DNA from: Candidatus Rokuibacteriota bacterium
GTDB lineage: Bacteria > Methylomirabilota > Methylomirabilia > Rokubacteriales > CSP1-6
Direction of reading: 5' to 3'
NCBI GenBank assembly: GCA_003220265.1
Contig: QHRW01000117.1
Coordinates: 1-64,000 of the forward strand
DNA: 64,000 nucleotides
The first letter of the stretch is position 1. Each line of letters begins with the position of its first letter. Below, in pieces: positions 26,475 through 36,190 of the stretch. The translations under genes were made by a program, and so were the position numbers. The notes below the pieces were generated by a model. That model was not told the DNA's origin and did not search any database. It saw only the letters and a list, made by a program, of their open reading frames with translations.

Positions 26475-26480
26475 TAGGAT
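26475..26480 (+). promoter_or_regulatory. -10-like element of lysC
   Basis: TAGGAT ends ten bases ahead of the lysC ATG, in GATAGGAT, with no SD between. This would make a nearly leaderless transcript, as at other genes in this window (33335, 36176, 38036). No clear -35 is visible. Confidence 0.35.
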
Positions 26481-26490
26481 GCGTGGGCCT

Positions 26491-27717
26491 ATGGCGCTGA
26501 TCGTCCAGAAGTACGGCGGCTCGTCGGTCGCCGATGCCGCCAAAATCCAGAACGTAGCGCGACGCGTGGCCGAGAGCGCCCCCGGCCACCAGCTCGTCGT
26601 GGTCGTGTCCGCCATGGGCAAGACCACCGACGGCCTCGTGAGCCTCGCGCAGCAGATCACGACGGTGCCCGACCCGCGCGAGATGGACATGCTGCTGGCC
26701 ACCGGCGAGCAGGTGACGATCGCGCTGCTGGCGATGGCGCTGCAGGCCCTCGGCTTCAAGGCGCGCTCGTTCACGGGCGTCCAGGCCGGGCTGCGCACCG
26801 ACCGCGGCCACACCAAGGCGCGCCTCGCGCACATCACGCCCGATCGCGTGCGCGCCGCGCTCGACGCCGGCGCCATCGCCATCGTGGCCGGCTTCCAGGG
26901 CGCCACCGACGAGGACGAGATCACCACGCTCGGCCGCGGCGGCTCCGACCTGACGGCCGTGGCGCTGGCCGCCGCGCTCAAGGCCGACGTGTGCGAGATC
27001 TACACCGACGTGGACGGCGTTTACACCGCCGACCCCAACGTGGTGCCGGAGGCGCGCAGGCTGCCGCGGGTGGCCTACGACGAGATGCTGGAGATGGCGA
27101 GCCTGGGCGCCAAGGTCTTGCAGGCGCGCTCGGTCGAGTTCGCCAAGAAGTACGGGGTGACCGTGCATGTGCGCTCGACGTTCAAGCCCGGGCCGGGCAC
27201 GATCGTCACCCGGGAGGAGAGCGCGATGGAAGACGTCATCGTCACCGGCATTACCCACGATCGCAGCCAGGCGAAGATCTCGCTACTGCGGGTGCCGGAC
27301 CGCCCGGGGATCGCCGCCCAGGTGTTCGGGTCGGTCGGGACCAAGAACATCGTGGTGGACATGATCGTGCAGAACATCAGCCGCGACGGCTTCACGGACA
27401 TCTCGTTCACGGTGCCCCGCGGGGACATCGCCCGCGCCCGCACCGTGCTGGACGAGGTGGCGCAGGCCGTCGGCGCCGAGAAGACCGTCCACGACGAGCG
27501 GGTGGCCAAGGTCTCCATCGTGGGCGTCGGCATGCGCAGCCATTCGGGCGTGGCCGCCCGCATGTTCTCGGCGCTCTCCAAGGAGGGCATCAACATCCAG
27601 ATGATCTCCACCTCCGAGATCGCCGTCTCCTGCGTGATCGAGGACAAGTACGCCGAGCTCGCCGTGCGCGCGCTGCACGACGCCTTCGAGCTGGGCGCGG
27701 AAGGGGTGCGCGGATGA
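26491..27717 (+). CDS. lysC: Aspartate kinase (alpha subunit; internal beta start)
   Basis: A 408-residue aspartokinase phosphorylating L-aspartate, first step to lysine, threonine and methionine. Kinase residues are in [12 protein letters not shown] (2-13), [26 protein letters not shown] and [19 protein letters not shown]. Two ACT domains follow (about 270-340 and 345-408; [29 protein letters not shown]). Length and layout are those of the alpha2beta2 class (Bacillus, Corynebacterium, Thermus). At residue 246 a strong SD precedes ATG 27226, exactly where the separate beta subunit starts in that class. Its stop overlaps the next start (ATGA). Confidence 0.95.
   Translation: MALIVQKYGGSSVADAAKIQNVARRVAESAPGHQLVVVVSAMGKTTDGLVSLAQQITTVPDPREMDMLLATGEQVTIALLAMALQALGFKARSFTGVQAGLRTDRGHTKARLAHITPDRVRAALDAGAIAIVAGFQGATDEDEITTLGRGGSDLTAVALAAALKADVCEIYTDVDGVYTADPNVVPEARRLPRVAYDEMLEMASLGAKVLQARSVEFAKKYGVTVHVRSTFKPGPGTIVTREESAMEDVIVTGITHDRSQAKISLLRVPDRPGIAAQVFGSVGTKNIVVDMIVQNISRDGFTDISFTVPRGDIARARTVLDEVAQAVGAEKTVHDERVAKVSIVGVGMRSHSGVAARMFSALSKEGINIQMISTSEIAVSCVIEDKYAELAVRALHDAFELGAEGVRG
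27213..27228 (+). promoter_or_regulatory. Internal ribosome-binding site for the LysC beta subunit
   Basis: GGAGGAGAGCGCG followed by ATG 27226-27228, in frame inside lysC. The product would be a 163-residue regulatory chain starting [18 protein letters not shown], which lines up with the known internal start of Corynebacterium glutamicum LysC beta. A 7-base perfect anti-SD match inside a coding region at this exact place is unlikely by chance. Confidence 0.65.
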
Positions 27718-28826
27718 TCAAGGGCAAGGCGGCCGTCTTCTTCGGCCCCGGCAAGCCGTTCGAGATCCGCGAGGTGACGCTGCCCGAGATCGAGCCCGAG
27801 GCGGTCGTGATCCGCGTGTCGCTGGCCAACGTGTGCGGCTCCGACCTCCACTTCTGGCGGGGCGACGCGCCGCTGCGCCTGCCCGAGGACGGCTGGATCT
27901 TCGGCCACGAGATGACCGGCCGCGTCGCCGGCCTCGGCAGCAAGGTCAAGACCGACTCGCTGGGCCGGCCCCTCAAGGAAGGCGACCGCGTCGCCTACAG
28001 CTACTTCTACCCGTGTGGCCGCTGCTACGTGTGCCTCAACAAGGAGCCCGCCAACTGCCCGGCCAAGATCGAGCGGCCGCGCGGGCCGGCGGAGTTCCCG
28101 CACTTTCACGGCGCCTTCGCCCAGTACTACTACCTGCGTCCCGGCGGCACTCTCTTCAAAGTGCCCGACGAGCTGGCCGACGAGCTCGTCTCGCCGGTGA
28201 ACTGCGCGCTCGCGCAGGTGATCTACGGCCTGCACCAGGCGGGCCTGCGCTTCGGCGGGACCGTGGTGATCCAGGGCGCCGGCGGGCTCGGCATCCAGGC
28301 GGCGGCCGTGGCCAGGGACATGGGCGCGGCGACCGTCATCGTCGTGGACCAGATCGCCGGCCGTCTCGAGCTGGCGAAGGCCTTCGGGGCCGACCACACG
28401 ATCAACCTCAAGGAGGTCGCCGAGCGCAAGGACCGCGTGGCGCTGGTGCGGAAGTGGACCGGCGGTGCCGGCGCCGACGTGGCCTGCGACTTCGTCGGCT
28501 TCCCCCAGGTGATCCCGGAAGGCATCGAGATGCTGCGCGCCGGCGGCACCTACCTGGAGATCGGCACCATCAGCCGGGGCGCCAAGATCGACTTCGAGCC
28601 GGCCCAGCTCGTGTGGGGCGCCAAGAAGATCGTCGGGGTCATCATGTACGATCCCTGGGTCATTCCCCGGGCGCTCGACTTCCTGGTCCGCAACCGGACG
28701 CGCTGGCCGTTCGAGAAGCTCGTCTCGCACAAGTATCCGCTCGAGCAGATCAACACCGCGTTCAGCGACTCCGAGTGGCACGGGCGCGAGACCACCACCA
28801 TCACGCGGGCGGCGCTCGTTCCATGA
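27714..28826 (+). CDS. Zinc-binding alcohol dehydrogenase family protein
   Basis: A 370-residue medium-chain dehydrogenase. [10 protein letters not shown] and [11 protein letters not shown] give catalytic zinc ligands; [20 protein letters not shown] gives four structural cysteines; [21 protein letters not shown] is the NAD site. An insertion [18 protein letters not shown] after the zinc-binding histidine resembles the 5-exo-hydroxycamphor/2-deoxy-scyllo-inosamine dehydrogenase-like group. Start ATG 27714 overlaps the lysC stop and its own stop overlaps the DksA-like gene, so the three are one operon. The substrate is unknown. Confidence 0.87.
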   Translation: MIKGKAAVFFGPGKPFEIREVTLPEIEPEAVVIRVSLANVCGSDLHFWRGDAPLRLPEDGWIFGHEMTGRVAGLGSKVKTDSLGRPLKEGDRVAYSYFYPCGRCYVCLNKEPANCPAKIERPRGPAEFPHFHGAFAQYYYLRPGGTLFKVPDELADELVSPVNCALAQVIYGLHQAGLRFGGTVVIQGAGGLGIQAAAVARDMGAATVIVVDQIAGRLELAKAFGADHTINLKEVAERKDRVALVRKWTGGAGADVACDFVGFPQVIPEGIEMLRAGGTYLEIGTISRGAKIDFEPAQLVWGAKKIVGVIMYDPWVIPRALDFLVRNRTRWPFEKLVSHKYPLEQINTAFSDSEWHGRETTTITRAALVP

Positions 28827-29173
28827 AGGAGCTGCGGCGACGGTTGGAGCGGGAGCGCCTGGTCGCCGCCACGCGCTTGCGGCAGCTCGGCGGCCAGATC
28901 GTGCTGGAAGAGGCGGCCACGCCGGCCGACAGCGTGTGGGACGAGGCCGACCACATTCAGGCCAGCGAGCAGCGTGAGATGGGGCTGATGAGCCGCGAGC
29001 GGCTGGTCGAGCGCATCGAGCGGCTCACTGCCGCCCTCAAGCGGGTGGACGACGGCACCTACGGCACGTGCATCGAGTGCGGCAAGGCCATCGGCCAGGC
29101 GCGCCTCAAGGCCATCCCCGAGGTCGCCACCTGCGTGAGCTGCCAGGAGAAGATCGAGCGCGGCGACGCCTGA
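28823..29173 (+). CDS. DksA/TraR-type C4 zinc finger protein
   Basis: A 116-residue protein with a helical N-terminus ending in a DEADHIQASEQREM turn, like the acidic tip of DksA's coiled coil, and a C-terminal zinc finger CIECGKAIGQARLKAIPE...CVSC. DksA/TraR proteins bind RNA polymerase through the secondary channel and change promoter response to ppGpp. The acidic pair at the tip (D and E of the DEAD stretch) is compatible with such activity. It is shorter than E. coli DksA, as in many non-proteobacterial versions. Confidence 0.88.
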   Translation: MKELRRRLERERLVAATRLRQLGGQIVLEEAATPADSVWDEADHIQASEQREMGLMSRERLVERIERLTAALKRVDDGTYGTCIECGKAIGQARLKAIPEVATCVSCQEKIERGDA

Positions 29174-29248
29174 CGTCTGCTGGCATGGCGCTTGCGATTC
29201 AAGCGTCCCTGACGCCGATCCACGGGGTTGCGAAAGGGGCAAACGCTC

Positions 29249-30478
29249 GTGAGCGCCGAGCCATTCCTGGACGACCACCAGCGCGCGCAGCTTCTCGCCG
29301 ACGTCGCGGGCGCGGTCGCCTGGTCCTCCGATCCCTCCGTCGCCGTGCAGCGCGTCGCTCAGCTCACCGTGCCGCGCCTGGCCGACTGGTGCACGGTGGA
29401 CGTGCTCGACGGCGAGCGGGGCTACCGCCGGCTGGCCGTCGCGCACGCTGATCCGAGCTGCCGGCTGTCGGTCGAGCGCCTGCTCGGCCGCTGGGAGCCG
29501 GACCCGCGCCGCCGTGGCGTCGCGCAAGTTCTACGGACCGGCGAGCGCGAGGTCGCCATGGACGTCGAGGATCCGACGGAGCTGATGCCGTGGCGGCACG
29601 CCGAGCTCGAGCGGCTGGTCGGCGAGCTGGGCGTGGCCGGCTACGTCTCGGTGCCGATCCGCGCCGACGCGCGCGCGCTCGGCGCCCTGACGCTGGTCAC
29701 GACCAGCCCGCGCCGCCGCTTTGCCGAGGCCGACGTCTCGCTGGCCGAGACGCTGGCGCGGATGGCCGCGCTCCCCATCGCCCAGGCCCGCCTCGGCCAC
29801 GAGCTGGCCGCCATCACGCGCCGGCAGGACGACGTGCTCGCCGTCCTCTCGCACGAGCTGCGCACGCCGCTCACGGCGATGATGGCGTGGCTGCAGCTCC
29901 TCCATCACGGCGCCGACGCCGCCGAGACCGCGCGCGCGCTCGACATCATCGAGCGCAACGGCCGCCTGCTGAGCCGCCTCATCGACGACCTCATGGATAC
30001 CTCGCACATCGTGATGGGCAAGCTGCGCGTCGAGCGGCGGCCCGTCGACCTCGCCGCGATCATCCACCGCGTCGTCGCCGAGCTGGCCGCGGGCGCGCAC
30101 GACCAGGGTGTCACGATCGATCTCGATCTGGATCGCACGGCTCGCTGCCAGGGCGACCACGCGCGGCTGCAGCAGATCGTCATGGCCCTGCTGTCCAACG
30201 CGCTGAAGTTCACGCCGAGCGGCGGCCGCGTGCTCGTCACCCTGGACGCCGACGCCACGCTCGTGCGCCTGCGCGTGTCCGACACCGGGCGCGGCATCGC
30301 GCCCGAGCTGCTGCCGCACGTCTTCGACATCTTCCGGAGCGACGAGCGCGCGCCCGGGCTCGGCCTCGGGCTGGTCATGGTGCGCGGGCTGGTGGCGCTC
30401 CACGGCGGCACGGTGGAGGCCTCGAGCGAGGGGGTCGGGCACGGCGCCGTGTTCACGGTGCGCCTGCCGCGTCACTGA
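29249..30478 (+). CDS. GAF-domain sensor histidine kinase
   Basis: A 409-residue soluble histidine kinase. A GAF domain covers about residues 20-170 (ADWCTVDVLDGERGYRRLAV, GYVSVPIRADARALGALTLV). The HisKA H-box is LAVLSHELRTPLTAMMAW with the phosphoacceptor His, then N-box LLSNALKFTPSGGRVLV, G1 DTGRGIAPELLPHVFDIF and G2 GLGLGLVMVRGLV. No membrane helix or receiver domain is present and no response regulator is next to it. GTG 29249 was preferred over TTG 29228 because AAAGGGG lies at a good distance from it. Confidence 0.88.
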   Translation: MSAEPFLDDHQRAQLLADVAGAVAWSSDPSVAVQRVAQLTVPRLADWCTVDVLDGERGYRRLAVAHADPSCRLSVERLLGRWEPDPRRRGVAQVLRTGEREVAMDVEDPTELMPWRHAELERLVGELGVAGYVSVPIRADARALGALTLVTTSPRRRFAEADVSLAETLARMAALPIAQARLGHELAAITRRQDDVLAVLSHELRTPLTAMMAWLQLLHHGADAAETARALDIIERNGRLLSRLIDDLMDTSHIVMGKLRVERRPVDLAAIIHRVVAELAAGAHDQGVTIDLDLDRTARCQGDHARLQQIVMALLSNALKFTPSGGRVLVTLDADATLVRLRVSDTGRGIAPELLPHVFDIFRSDERAPGLGLGLVMVRGLVALHGGTVEASSEGVGHGAVFTVRLPRH

Positions 30479-30533
30479 GCGTCTCTGTTCGTCCACTCTA
30501 GCGAGCGCCGCGCGCGCGTGCGATCGTGCGCGC

Positions 30534-31025
30534 ATGAGCCTCTACAGTCGTCATCAGCTCCTGCTCATCCTGCTCGTCGTCGCCGCGGCGGGCGCGGGCC
30601 TGGCCATCGATCACTGGCGCCGCGCGAACCCCGAAGTGGTCGAGCGCGTCGAGCAACTGGATCGCGCCGAGCGCGCGGCGGCGCCGGCCGCACGCGAGGC
30701 GCGACGTCCCGCTGGCGAGGTGCCGGAGCGACGCGGCTCGCGCGACCCGCACGAGCGCGGGGGCATCGCGCGCGACGCGGATGACGGCGGCCGCCCGCGA
30801 CGTGAGGCGCGGCGCGCACTCGCGCCGAACGATGGGCCGCTCGACGTCAATCGCGCCAGCGCTCCCCAGCTCGCGCGCCTGCCCGGCATCGGACGGGCGC
30901 TTGCCGTACGGATCGTGGAGGCGCGCCCCTTCGAGGCGCTCGACGACCTGGTTCGCGTGCGGGGCCTGCGCCCGGCCACGCTCGAGAGCGTGAAACCGCG
31001 TCTCACGGTGCTGCCACTGCCGTGA
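30534..31025 (+). CDS. comEA: ComEA-like helix-hairpin-helix protein
   Basis: A 163-residue protein with a single N-terminal membrane helix (LLLILLVVAAAGAGLAI, about 9-25), a long R/A/E-rich linker (about 45-95) and a C-terminal HhH pair LDVNRASAPQLARLPGIGRA. This is the layout of ComEA, the periplasmic DNA-binding receptor of natural transformation. Its stop overlaps the comEC GTG start, which makes the assignment firm. Other competence genes (pilus, ComF, DprA) are not in the window. Confidence 0.88.
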   Translation: MSLYSRHQLLLILLVVAAAGAGLAIDHWRRANPEVVERVEQLDRAERAAAPAAREARRPAGEVPERRGSRDPHERGGIARDADDGGRPRREARRALAPNDGPLDVNRASAPQLARLPGIGRALAVRIVEARPFEALDDLVRVRGLRPATLESVKPRLTVLPLP

Positions 31026-33283
31026 CGTGGCGTCGTGGTCCCCTCCTGCCGCTGGCGGCCGCGTTCGCCGGCGGGATCGCCGCGGCGCCCCTCGCGACGC
31101 CGGCCGCCGCCGGCGCGGCGTGGGCGCTCGGCGCGGCCGCCGGCGCGGGCCTCGTCGTCCTCGCCCGCCCGCTGGCCGCCGCCGCTGCACTCCTCGCCGC
31201 CGTCGTGGCCGTCGGCGCGCTGCGCGGCATCACCCCGCCGGCTCCCGCAGACGACGTCAGCCGTCTCGAGCTGCCGCGCGTCGCGCGGGTCGAGGGCCGC
31301 CTGCGCGAGGAACCGCTGCGCTGGACGCCCGAGCGCACTCGTCTGCTGCTCGACGTCGAGCGGGTGGACGGCGAGACGCGCACGGGAACGGTCCAGCTCA
31401 CCGCGTACGGTGCGGCGCCGCTATTGGCCGACGGGCAGAAGGTCGCGCTCGAGGCGCGGCTCGACCGGCCGATCGGCTTTCGCAACCCGGGCACGTTCGA
31501 TCACGCCGAGCGCCTGGCGCTCCACGGCATCGCCGTCGTCGGCACCGCGCGCGCCGACCGTATCGTCGCGCCGGACGCCGAGCCGCCGTGGGCGGTGCGG
31601 GTGCGGCGCTTCGCGGTCGGCGCCATGCGCGAGGCGCTGCCGCCGACGTCCGCCGCCCTGCTCGCCGGCTTGCTGCTCGGCGAGCGCACCGATCTGCCCC
31701 GCGAGGTCGATACGGCCTTCCGGCGCGCGGGCGTCTATCACGTGCTGGCGGTCTCGGGCTTCAACGTCGCGCTGGTGGCCTCGACGGCGTGGGCGATGCT
31801 GACGCTCGCCCGCGCCTCGCGGCGGGTCGCGGCGCTCGGCGCCATCGCCGTGGTGCTCGGGTTCGCCGCCGTCGTCGGTACGCAGCCCTCCGTCCTGCGG
31901 GCCACGATCATGGCCGTCCTGGTGCTGGGCGCGCTGCTGCTCGACCGCGACGCTGCGGTGCTCAACAGCCTCGCGCTGGCGGCGCTGATCGTCCTGGCGC
32001 TGCGGCCCAACGACCTGCACGACCCGGGCTTCCAGCTCTCGTTCGCGGCGACAGCCGGGATCGTGCTGGCGCCGATCCCTCGCCAGCGGCTCCTCGCGGC
32101 GCTCGGCGTCAGCCTCGCGGCTCAGCTCGCCGTGCTGCCCATCGCGCTCGTTCACTTCAATCAGGTCTCGACCATCGGCGTCCTCGCCAATCTCGCGGTC
32201 GTCCCGCTCGCCGGGCTCGCCACGATCCTCGGCCTCTTCGCGGTCGCGGTGGCGGCATTCAGCACGATCGTCGCCGGCTGGCTCTTTTCCGCGGTGTGGC
32301 CGGTCCTGCTGCTCCTGCGCTGGACGGTCACGCTGGCGGCGGCGGTGCCCGGCGCGGTGGTCCACCTGCCCGCGCCCGGCCCCGTCGCCGTCGCCTGCTA
32401 CGTGGCGGCGCTGGCGCTCGGGCTGGCCGCGTGGCGGCTGCGCGAGACGCGGCAGGCGCTGGCGCGGCGCCTGGCGCTCGCGGCTGTCGGGCTCACCGCG
32501 CTCAGCGCGCTTCTGACGCTGTGGCCCGCGCTGCGCCCCGCCGACGGCCGACTACGCGTCAGCGTGCTCGACGTCGGTCAGGGCGACGCGATCGTCATCG
32601 AGGCCCCCGACGGCCGCGCCGTGCTGGTCGATGCGGGCGCCGGCGGGCCATACCGCCTCGACGCCGGCGAGCGCGTCGTGGCGCCGTTCCTCTGGAATCG
32701 CGGCGTTCTTCGCCTGGCCGCCATCGTCGTGACTCACTCGGACATCGATCACGCCGGCGGCATGGCGGCGGTGCGCGAGCTGTTCGGCGTGGACGAGGCC
32801 TGGGACGGAAGCCTCGAGCGGGGTCCCCTCGCCCTCGGTGGCGCGGTGCTCACACCGCTGCCCACCGCCGCGGCGGGGCGCAACGATGCCGCGCGCGTGC
32901 TGCGCCTCGAGCTCGGCCGTGTCGCCGTGCTCCTGGCCTCCGACGTCGAGCGGCCCGGGGAGCGCGCGCTGGTGGCCTCCGGCGCGCCGCTGGAGGCGGC
33001 CGTGCTCAAGGTCCCGCACCACGGCTCGCGCACCTCCAGCAGTCCGGAGCTGCTGGCGGCCGTGCGCCCGGCCGTCGCCATCGTCTCCGTCGGCGTCCGC
33101 AACGCCTACGGTCACCCCGACGCCGGCGTCATGCGTCGCCTCGGCGCCGCCGGCGCCGACCTCTACCGCACCGACCGCGACGGCGCCGTCCTCGTGGAGA
33201 CCGACGGCCGCCACATCGACGTCACCCGCTGGGTCCCGCGCACGACAACAAGGTATTGCCTCGACCCCGACACGTCCTGCTAG
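31022..33283 (+). CDS. comEC: DNA internalization competence protein ComEC/Rec2
   Basis: A 753-residue inner-membrane channel that takes single-stranded DNA into the cytosol. The N-terminal DUF4131-like region is followed by the competence domain with [15 protein letters not shown] and many helices (about 190-490), then a C-terminal metallo-beta-lactamase-like domain: [23 protein letters not shown] strand, [12 protein letters not shown] and [11 protein letters not shown]. The MBL metal ligands (HSDIDH) are kept, as needed for nuclease activity. GTG 31022 overlaps comEA TGA. Full length. Confidence 0.94.
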   Translation: MTWRRGPLLPLAAAFAGGIAAAPLATPAAAGAAWALGAAAGAGLVVLARPLAAAAALLAAVVAVGALRGITPPAPADDVSRLELPRVARVEGRLREEPLRWTPERTRLLLDVERVDGETRTGTVQLTAYGAAPLLADGQKVALEARLDRPIGFRNPGTFDHAERLALHGIAVVGTARADRIVAPDAEPPWAVRVRRFAVGAMREALPPTSAALLAGLLLGERTDLPREVDTAFRRAGVYHVLAVSGFNVALVASTAWAMLTLARASRRVAALGAIAVVLGFAAVVGTQPSVLRATIMAVLVLGALLLDRDAAVLNSLALAALIVLALRPNDLHDPGFQLSFAATAGIVLAPIPRQRLLAALGVSLAAQLAVLPIALVHFNQVSTIGVLANLAVVPLAGLATILGLFAVAVAAFSTIVAGWLFSAVWPVLLLLRWTVTLAAAVPGAVVHLPAPGPVAVACYVAALALGLAAWRLRETRQALARRLALAAVGLTALSALLTLWPALRPADGRLRVSVLDVGQGDAIVIEAPDGRAVLVDAGAGGPYRLDAGERVVAPFLWNRGVLRLAAIVVTHSDIDHAGGMAAVRELFGVDEAWDGSLERGPLALGGAVLTPLPTAAAGRNDAARVLRLELGRVAVLLASDVERPGERALVASGAPLEAAVLKVPHHGSRTSSSPELLAAVRPAVAIVSVGVRNAYGHPDAGVMRRLGAAGADLYRTDRDGAVLVETDGRHIDVTRWVPRTTTRYCLDPDTSC

Positions 33284-33334
33284 CCGGCCGCTACAACGAA
33301 GCAGATGGCCACTTTTCAGCGGCCGGCGACCTGT

Positions 33335-33340
33335 TAGAAT
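33335..33340 (+). promoter_or_regulatory. -10-like element of dapL
   Basis: TAGAAT seven bases ahead of the dapL ATG with no SD between; TTTTCA 16 bases upstream could be a weak -35. It fits a leaderless start. It is the only AT-rich patch in the 64-base gap after comEC. Confidence 0.45.
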
Positions 33341-33347
33341 TCGCCGC

Positions 33348-34583
33348 ATGGCGAAGATCAACGAGCACTATCTCAAGCTGAAGTCGAGCTACCTGTTCAG
33401 CGAGATCGCCCGGCGCATCCGCGAGTTCACGGCGGCGCATCCCGACGCGCGGATCATCCGGCTCGGCATCGGCGACGTCACGCAGCCGCTGCCGCCGGCC
33501 GTCATCAAGGCGCTGCACGAGGCCGTGGACGAGATGGCCCGCGCGGAGACGTTCCGGGGCTACGGCCCCGAGCCGGGCTACGAGTTCCTCACCGCGCTCA
33601 TCGCCAAGCACGACTACGGCAGTCGCGGCGTCAACGTCTCGCCCGACGAGATCATCGTCAGCGACGGCAGCAAGAGCGACAGCGGCAACATCCAGGAGAT
33701 CTTCGCCGCCGACGCCACGGTGGCGCTCACCGATCCCGTCTATCCCGTCTATATGGACAGCAACGTCATGGCGGGGCGTACCGGCGCCGCCGACGAGCGC
33801 GGGCGGTACGCCGGCGTCACGTACCTGCCGTGCACGGCCGAGAACCACTTCGAGCCGCCGCTGCCCGACCGGCCGGTGGACATGGTCTACCTCTGCTTCC
33901 CGAACAACCCGACCGGCGCCGTCATGCGGAAGCCCGTGCTGAAGAAGTGGGTGGACTGGGCGCGGCAGAACGGCGCCGTGATCCTCTACGACGCCGCCTA
34001 CGAGGCCTACATCCGCGATCGTGACATCCCGCACTCGATCTATGAGGTGGAGGGCGCGCGCGAGGTCGCCATCGAGTTCCGCTCGTACTCCAAGAGCGCG
34101 GGCTTCACCGGGACGCGCTGCGCGTTCACCGTGGTGCCGAAGGACGTCACGGGCCGCACGGCCGGCGGCGAGCGCGTCGCGCTCAACGGCCTGTGGCTGC
34201 GGCGCCAGTCGACGAAGTTCAACAGCGTGCCATACATCATCCAGAAGGGCGCCGCCGCCGTGTACACCGACGAGGGCCAGGCGCAGGTCCGCGCGCTCGT
34301 CGACTTCTACATGGAGAACGCCCGTATCATCCGCAGCGGCCTGCAGGCGACGGGGCTCTCCGTCTACGGCGGGGAGAACGCGCCCTACATCTGGCTCAAG
34401 ACGCCGCCCGGTCTCTCGTCCTGGGACTTCTTCGACAAGCTGCTGAACGAAGCCCACGTCGTCGGCACGCCGGGCGCCGGCTTCGGCCCCGCCGGCGAAG
34501 GCTACTTCCGCCTCACCGCCTTCGGCTCCCGCGCGCAAACCGAAGAGGCGATCGCCCGCATCAAGACGCGCCTCTCGCGCTAG
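33348..34583 (+). CDS. dapL: LL-diaminopimelate aminotransferase
   Basis: A 411-residue class I aminotransferase of the DapL type, which turns tetrahydrodipicolinate directly into LL-diaminopimelate, bypassing succinyl or acetyl steps. The order [71 protein letters not shown] and [11 protein letters not shown] is highly specific. With lysC, dapA and dapB elsewhere in the window it completes much of the lysine/peptidoglycan precursor route. Its stop shares the CTAG palindrome with the stop of the convergent FecR-like gene. Confidence 0.95.
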   Translation: MAKINEHYLKLKSSYLFSEIARRIREFTAAHPDARIIRLGIGDVTQPLPPAVIKALHEAVDEMARAETFRGYGPEPGYEFLTALIAKHDYGSRGVNVSPDEIIVSDGSKSDSGNIQEIFAADATVALTDPVYPVYMDSNVMAGRTGAADERGRYAGVTYLPCTAENHFEPPLPDRPVDMVYLCFPNNPTGAVMRKPVLKKWVDWARQNGAVILYDAAYEAYIRDRDIPHSIYEVEGAREVAIEFRSYSKSAGFTGTRCAFTVVPKDVTGRTAGGERVALNGLWLRRQSTKFNSVPYIIQKGAAAVYTDEGQAQVRALVDFYMENARIIRSGLQATGLSVYGGENAPYIWLKTPPGLSSWDFFDKLLNEAHVVGTPGAGFGPAGEGYFRLTAFGSRAQTEEAIARIKTRLSR

Positions 34584-35059
34584 CGCTCGGTCGGGCCCGC
34601 CAGGGGCTCGAGTCCTCCGACACCGGAGACGGCGACGGCCACGCACTGATGCGGGCCCACCGGCACTCGCCGGTCGTCAGCGTCGCCAAGGGCGCTGACC
34701 ACCGCAGTGCCGGTGAACACGCACACGCGGGTGGCCGAAGGCTCCCCGATCTGCCAGGCGATGGGAGCGGCCACCGCGACGGCACCATCGACGAGGAATA
34801 AGATCGTGCGACGCGCGGTCTGATCGACGCTGAGCCTGGTTCGCTCCCGCAGCTTCACCACCGTGGCCGCGCTTCCGAGCGGAACGAACTCCGCGGCCGA
34901 TTGCTCATCGGTCGTGATCAGCTCGCCGAGGGAGAGCGTGTCCCGGGCCTTCAAGGGGACCGCCGTCGAGCCCGGCCGCACGACGGTGACGCGGCCCGTG
35001 ACCGATGTCAGGATCCCGATCACCGTCTGCGCGCCGGCCGGCATCGGAATCGCGACCAT
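34580..35059 (-). CDS. Secreted FecR-like domain protein
   Basis: A 159-residue product from ATG 35059. The N-terminus ([10 protein letters not shown]) is the end of a signal peptide; in-frame sequence upstream encodes [15 protein letters not shown], so a CTG at 35089 is a better start and gives a full signal peptide ending [35 protein letters not shown] and [19 protein letters not shown] resemble FecR-type beta-strand domains of secreted proteins. It has no iron-signalling partners here. It lies 37 bases behind rpoA on the same strand. Confidence 0.65.
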   Translation of the reverse strand: MVAIPMPAGAQTVIGILTSVTGRVTVVRPGSTAVPLKARDTLSLGELITTDEQSAAEFVPLGSAATVVKLRERTRLSVDQTARRTILFLVDGAVAVAAPIAWQIGEPSATRVCVFTGTAVVSALGDADDRRVPVGPHQCVAVAVSGVGGLEPLAGPTER

Positions 35060-35096
35060 CGCGACGATGCCGGCCAGCGCGAGAACCAGACCACGA

Positions 35097-36107
35097 TCAA
35101 GTCTCGTAGGCGCGTTCGTACTGCGAGCGCAGGCGTTCCAGCTCCTCGGGGTCGAGCCTCATGCCGAGGGAGAGTCCCATCTCGCCGAGGATAGTCTTGA
35201 TCTCGTTGAGGGACTTCTTGCCGAAGTTCTTGGTCTTGAGCAGCTCGGCCTCGGTCTTCTGGACGAGGTCGGCGATCGTGCGGATGTTGGCGGTCTTGAG
35301 ACAGTTGGAGGCGCGCACGGAGAGCTCCAGCTCGTCCACGTTGCGGAAGAGGTTGTCGTTGAGCTCGGTGCGCGGGTGGGCCTCGTCGCGGCCGGTCTCC
35401 TCCTCCTCGGGCATCGCCTCCGGAAAATCGGTGAGCAGGTTGAAGTGGTCCTGCAGGATGCGCGAGGCCTCGCCCACCGCGGTCGTGGGCGGCACGCTGC
35501 CGTCGGTCCACACCTCGAGCACCAGGCGCTCCGGCGGCTCCTGGCCGGCCGGCGCCGTGCCGATCGTCTCCACCTTGAAGTTCACGCGCTTCACGGGCGA
35601 GAAGTCGGCGTCGAGGAGGATGGCGTTGATCGGCAGCGCCTCCGGCTCGCGCTTCTCGGCCGACACGTAGCCGCGCCCGCGCTCGATGCACACCTCCATC
35701 TCCAGCAGCCCGTCCTTGTCGAGCGTGGCCAGCGGAACCTCCGGCGTGAGGATCTCCACGTCCGAGTCCGGCTCGAAATCGCCGGCCTTCACCTGCCCGG
35801 CGCCCTGCCCCTTGAGGCGGAGGATCTTGGGCCGGTTCACGTGGAGGGCGAAGACGACCTTGCGCAGGTTGAGGATGATGTCCAGGGTGTCCTCGGTGAC
35901 GCCCGGCATGTGCGAGAACTCGTGCAGGACGTTCTCGATCTTGACCCAGGTGGGCGCGGCGCCGTGGATCGCCGAGAGCAGCACCCGGCGATAGGCGATG
36001 CCGGCCGTCAGCGCGAACCCGGGCTCGAAGGCCTCGATGTTGAGCTTGCCGTAGGTGCGATCCGACTGAATCCAGTTGTGCTGCGCAGGGAGCTGAAGCT
36101 CCAGCAT
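35097..36107 (-). CDS. rpoA: RNA polymerase alpha subunit, divergent and isolated
   Basis: A 336-residue RpoA. The N-domain shows [45 protein letters not shown] and the C-domain [43 protein letters not shown], including the arginine/asparagine/cysteine/lysine residues that contact UP elements. The near-universal TLGNALRRxLLSS is altered to [13 protein letters not shown]. Normal rpoA lies in the rpsM-rpsK-rpsD-rpoA-rplQ operon; here no ribosomal gene is near. It may be a second alpha subunit, or the only one after operon break-up. ATG 36107 follows an AGGGGG SD. Confidence 0.92.
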   Translation of the reverse strand: MLELQLPAQHNWIQSDRTYGKLNIEAFEPGFALTAGIAYRRVLLSAIHGAAPTWVKIENVLHEFSHMPGVTEDTLDIILNLRKVVFALHVNRPKILRLKGQGAGQVKAGDFEPDSDVEILTPEVPLATLDKDGLLEMEVCIERGRGYVSAEKREPEALPINAILLDADFSPVKRVNFKVETIGTAPAGQEPPERLVLEVWTDGSVPPTTAVGEASRILQDHFNLLTDFPEAMPEEEETGRDEAHPRTELNDNLFRNVDELELSVRASNCLKTANIRTIADLVQKTEAELLKTKNFGKKSLNEIKTILGEMGLSLGMRLDPEELERLRSQYERAYET

Positions 36108-36175
36108 GAGACCCCCTTCAGGCCGATCCGTGGTCTGAGTGTGCAGAGTGTGAGGGCTAACCCCAGGCCCGACAG

Positions 36176-36181
36176 TATACT
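36176..36181 (+). promoter_or_regulatory. -10-like element of mltG
   Basis: TATACT nine bases ahead of the mltG ATG, with no SD, pointing to a leaderless transcript. The upstream 83-base gap is shared with the divergent rpoA. Confidence 0.45.
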
Positions 36182-36190
36182 CGAAATATC

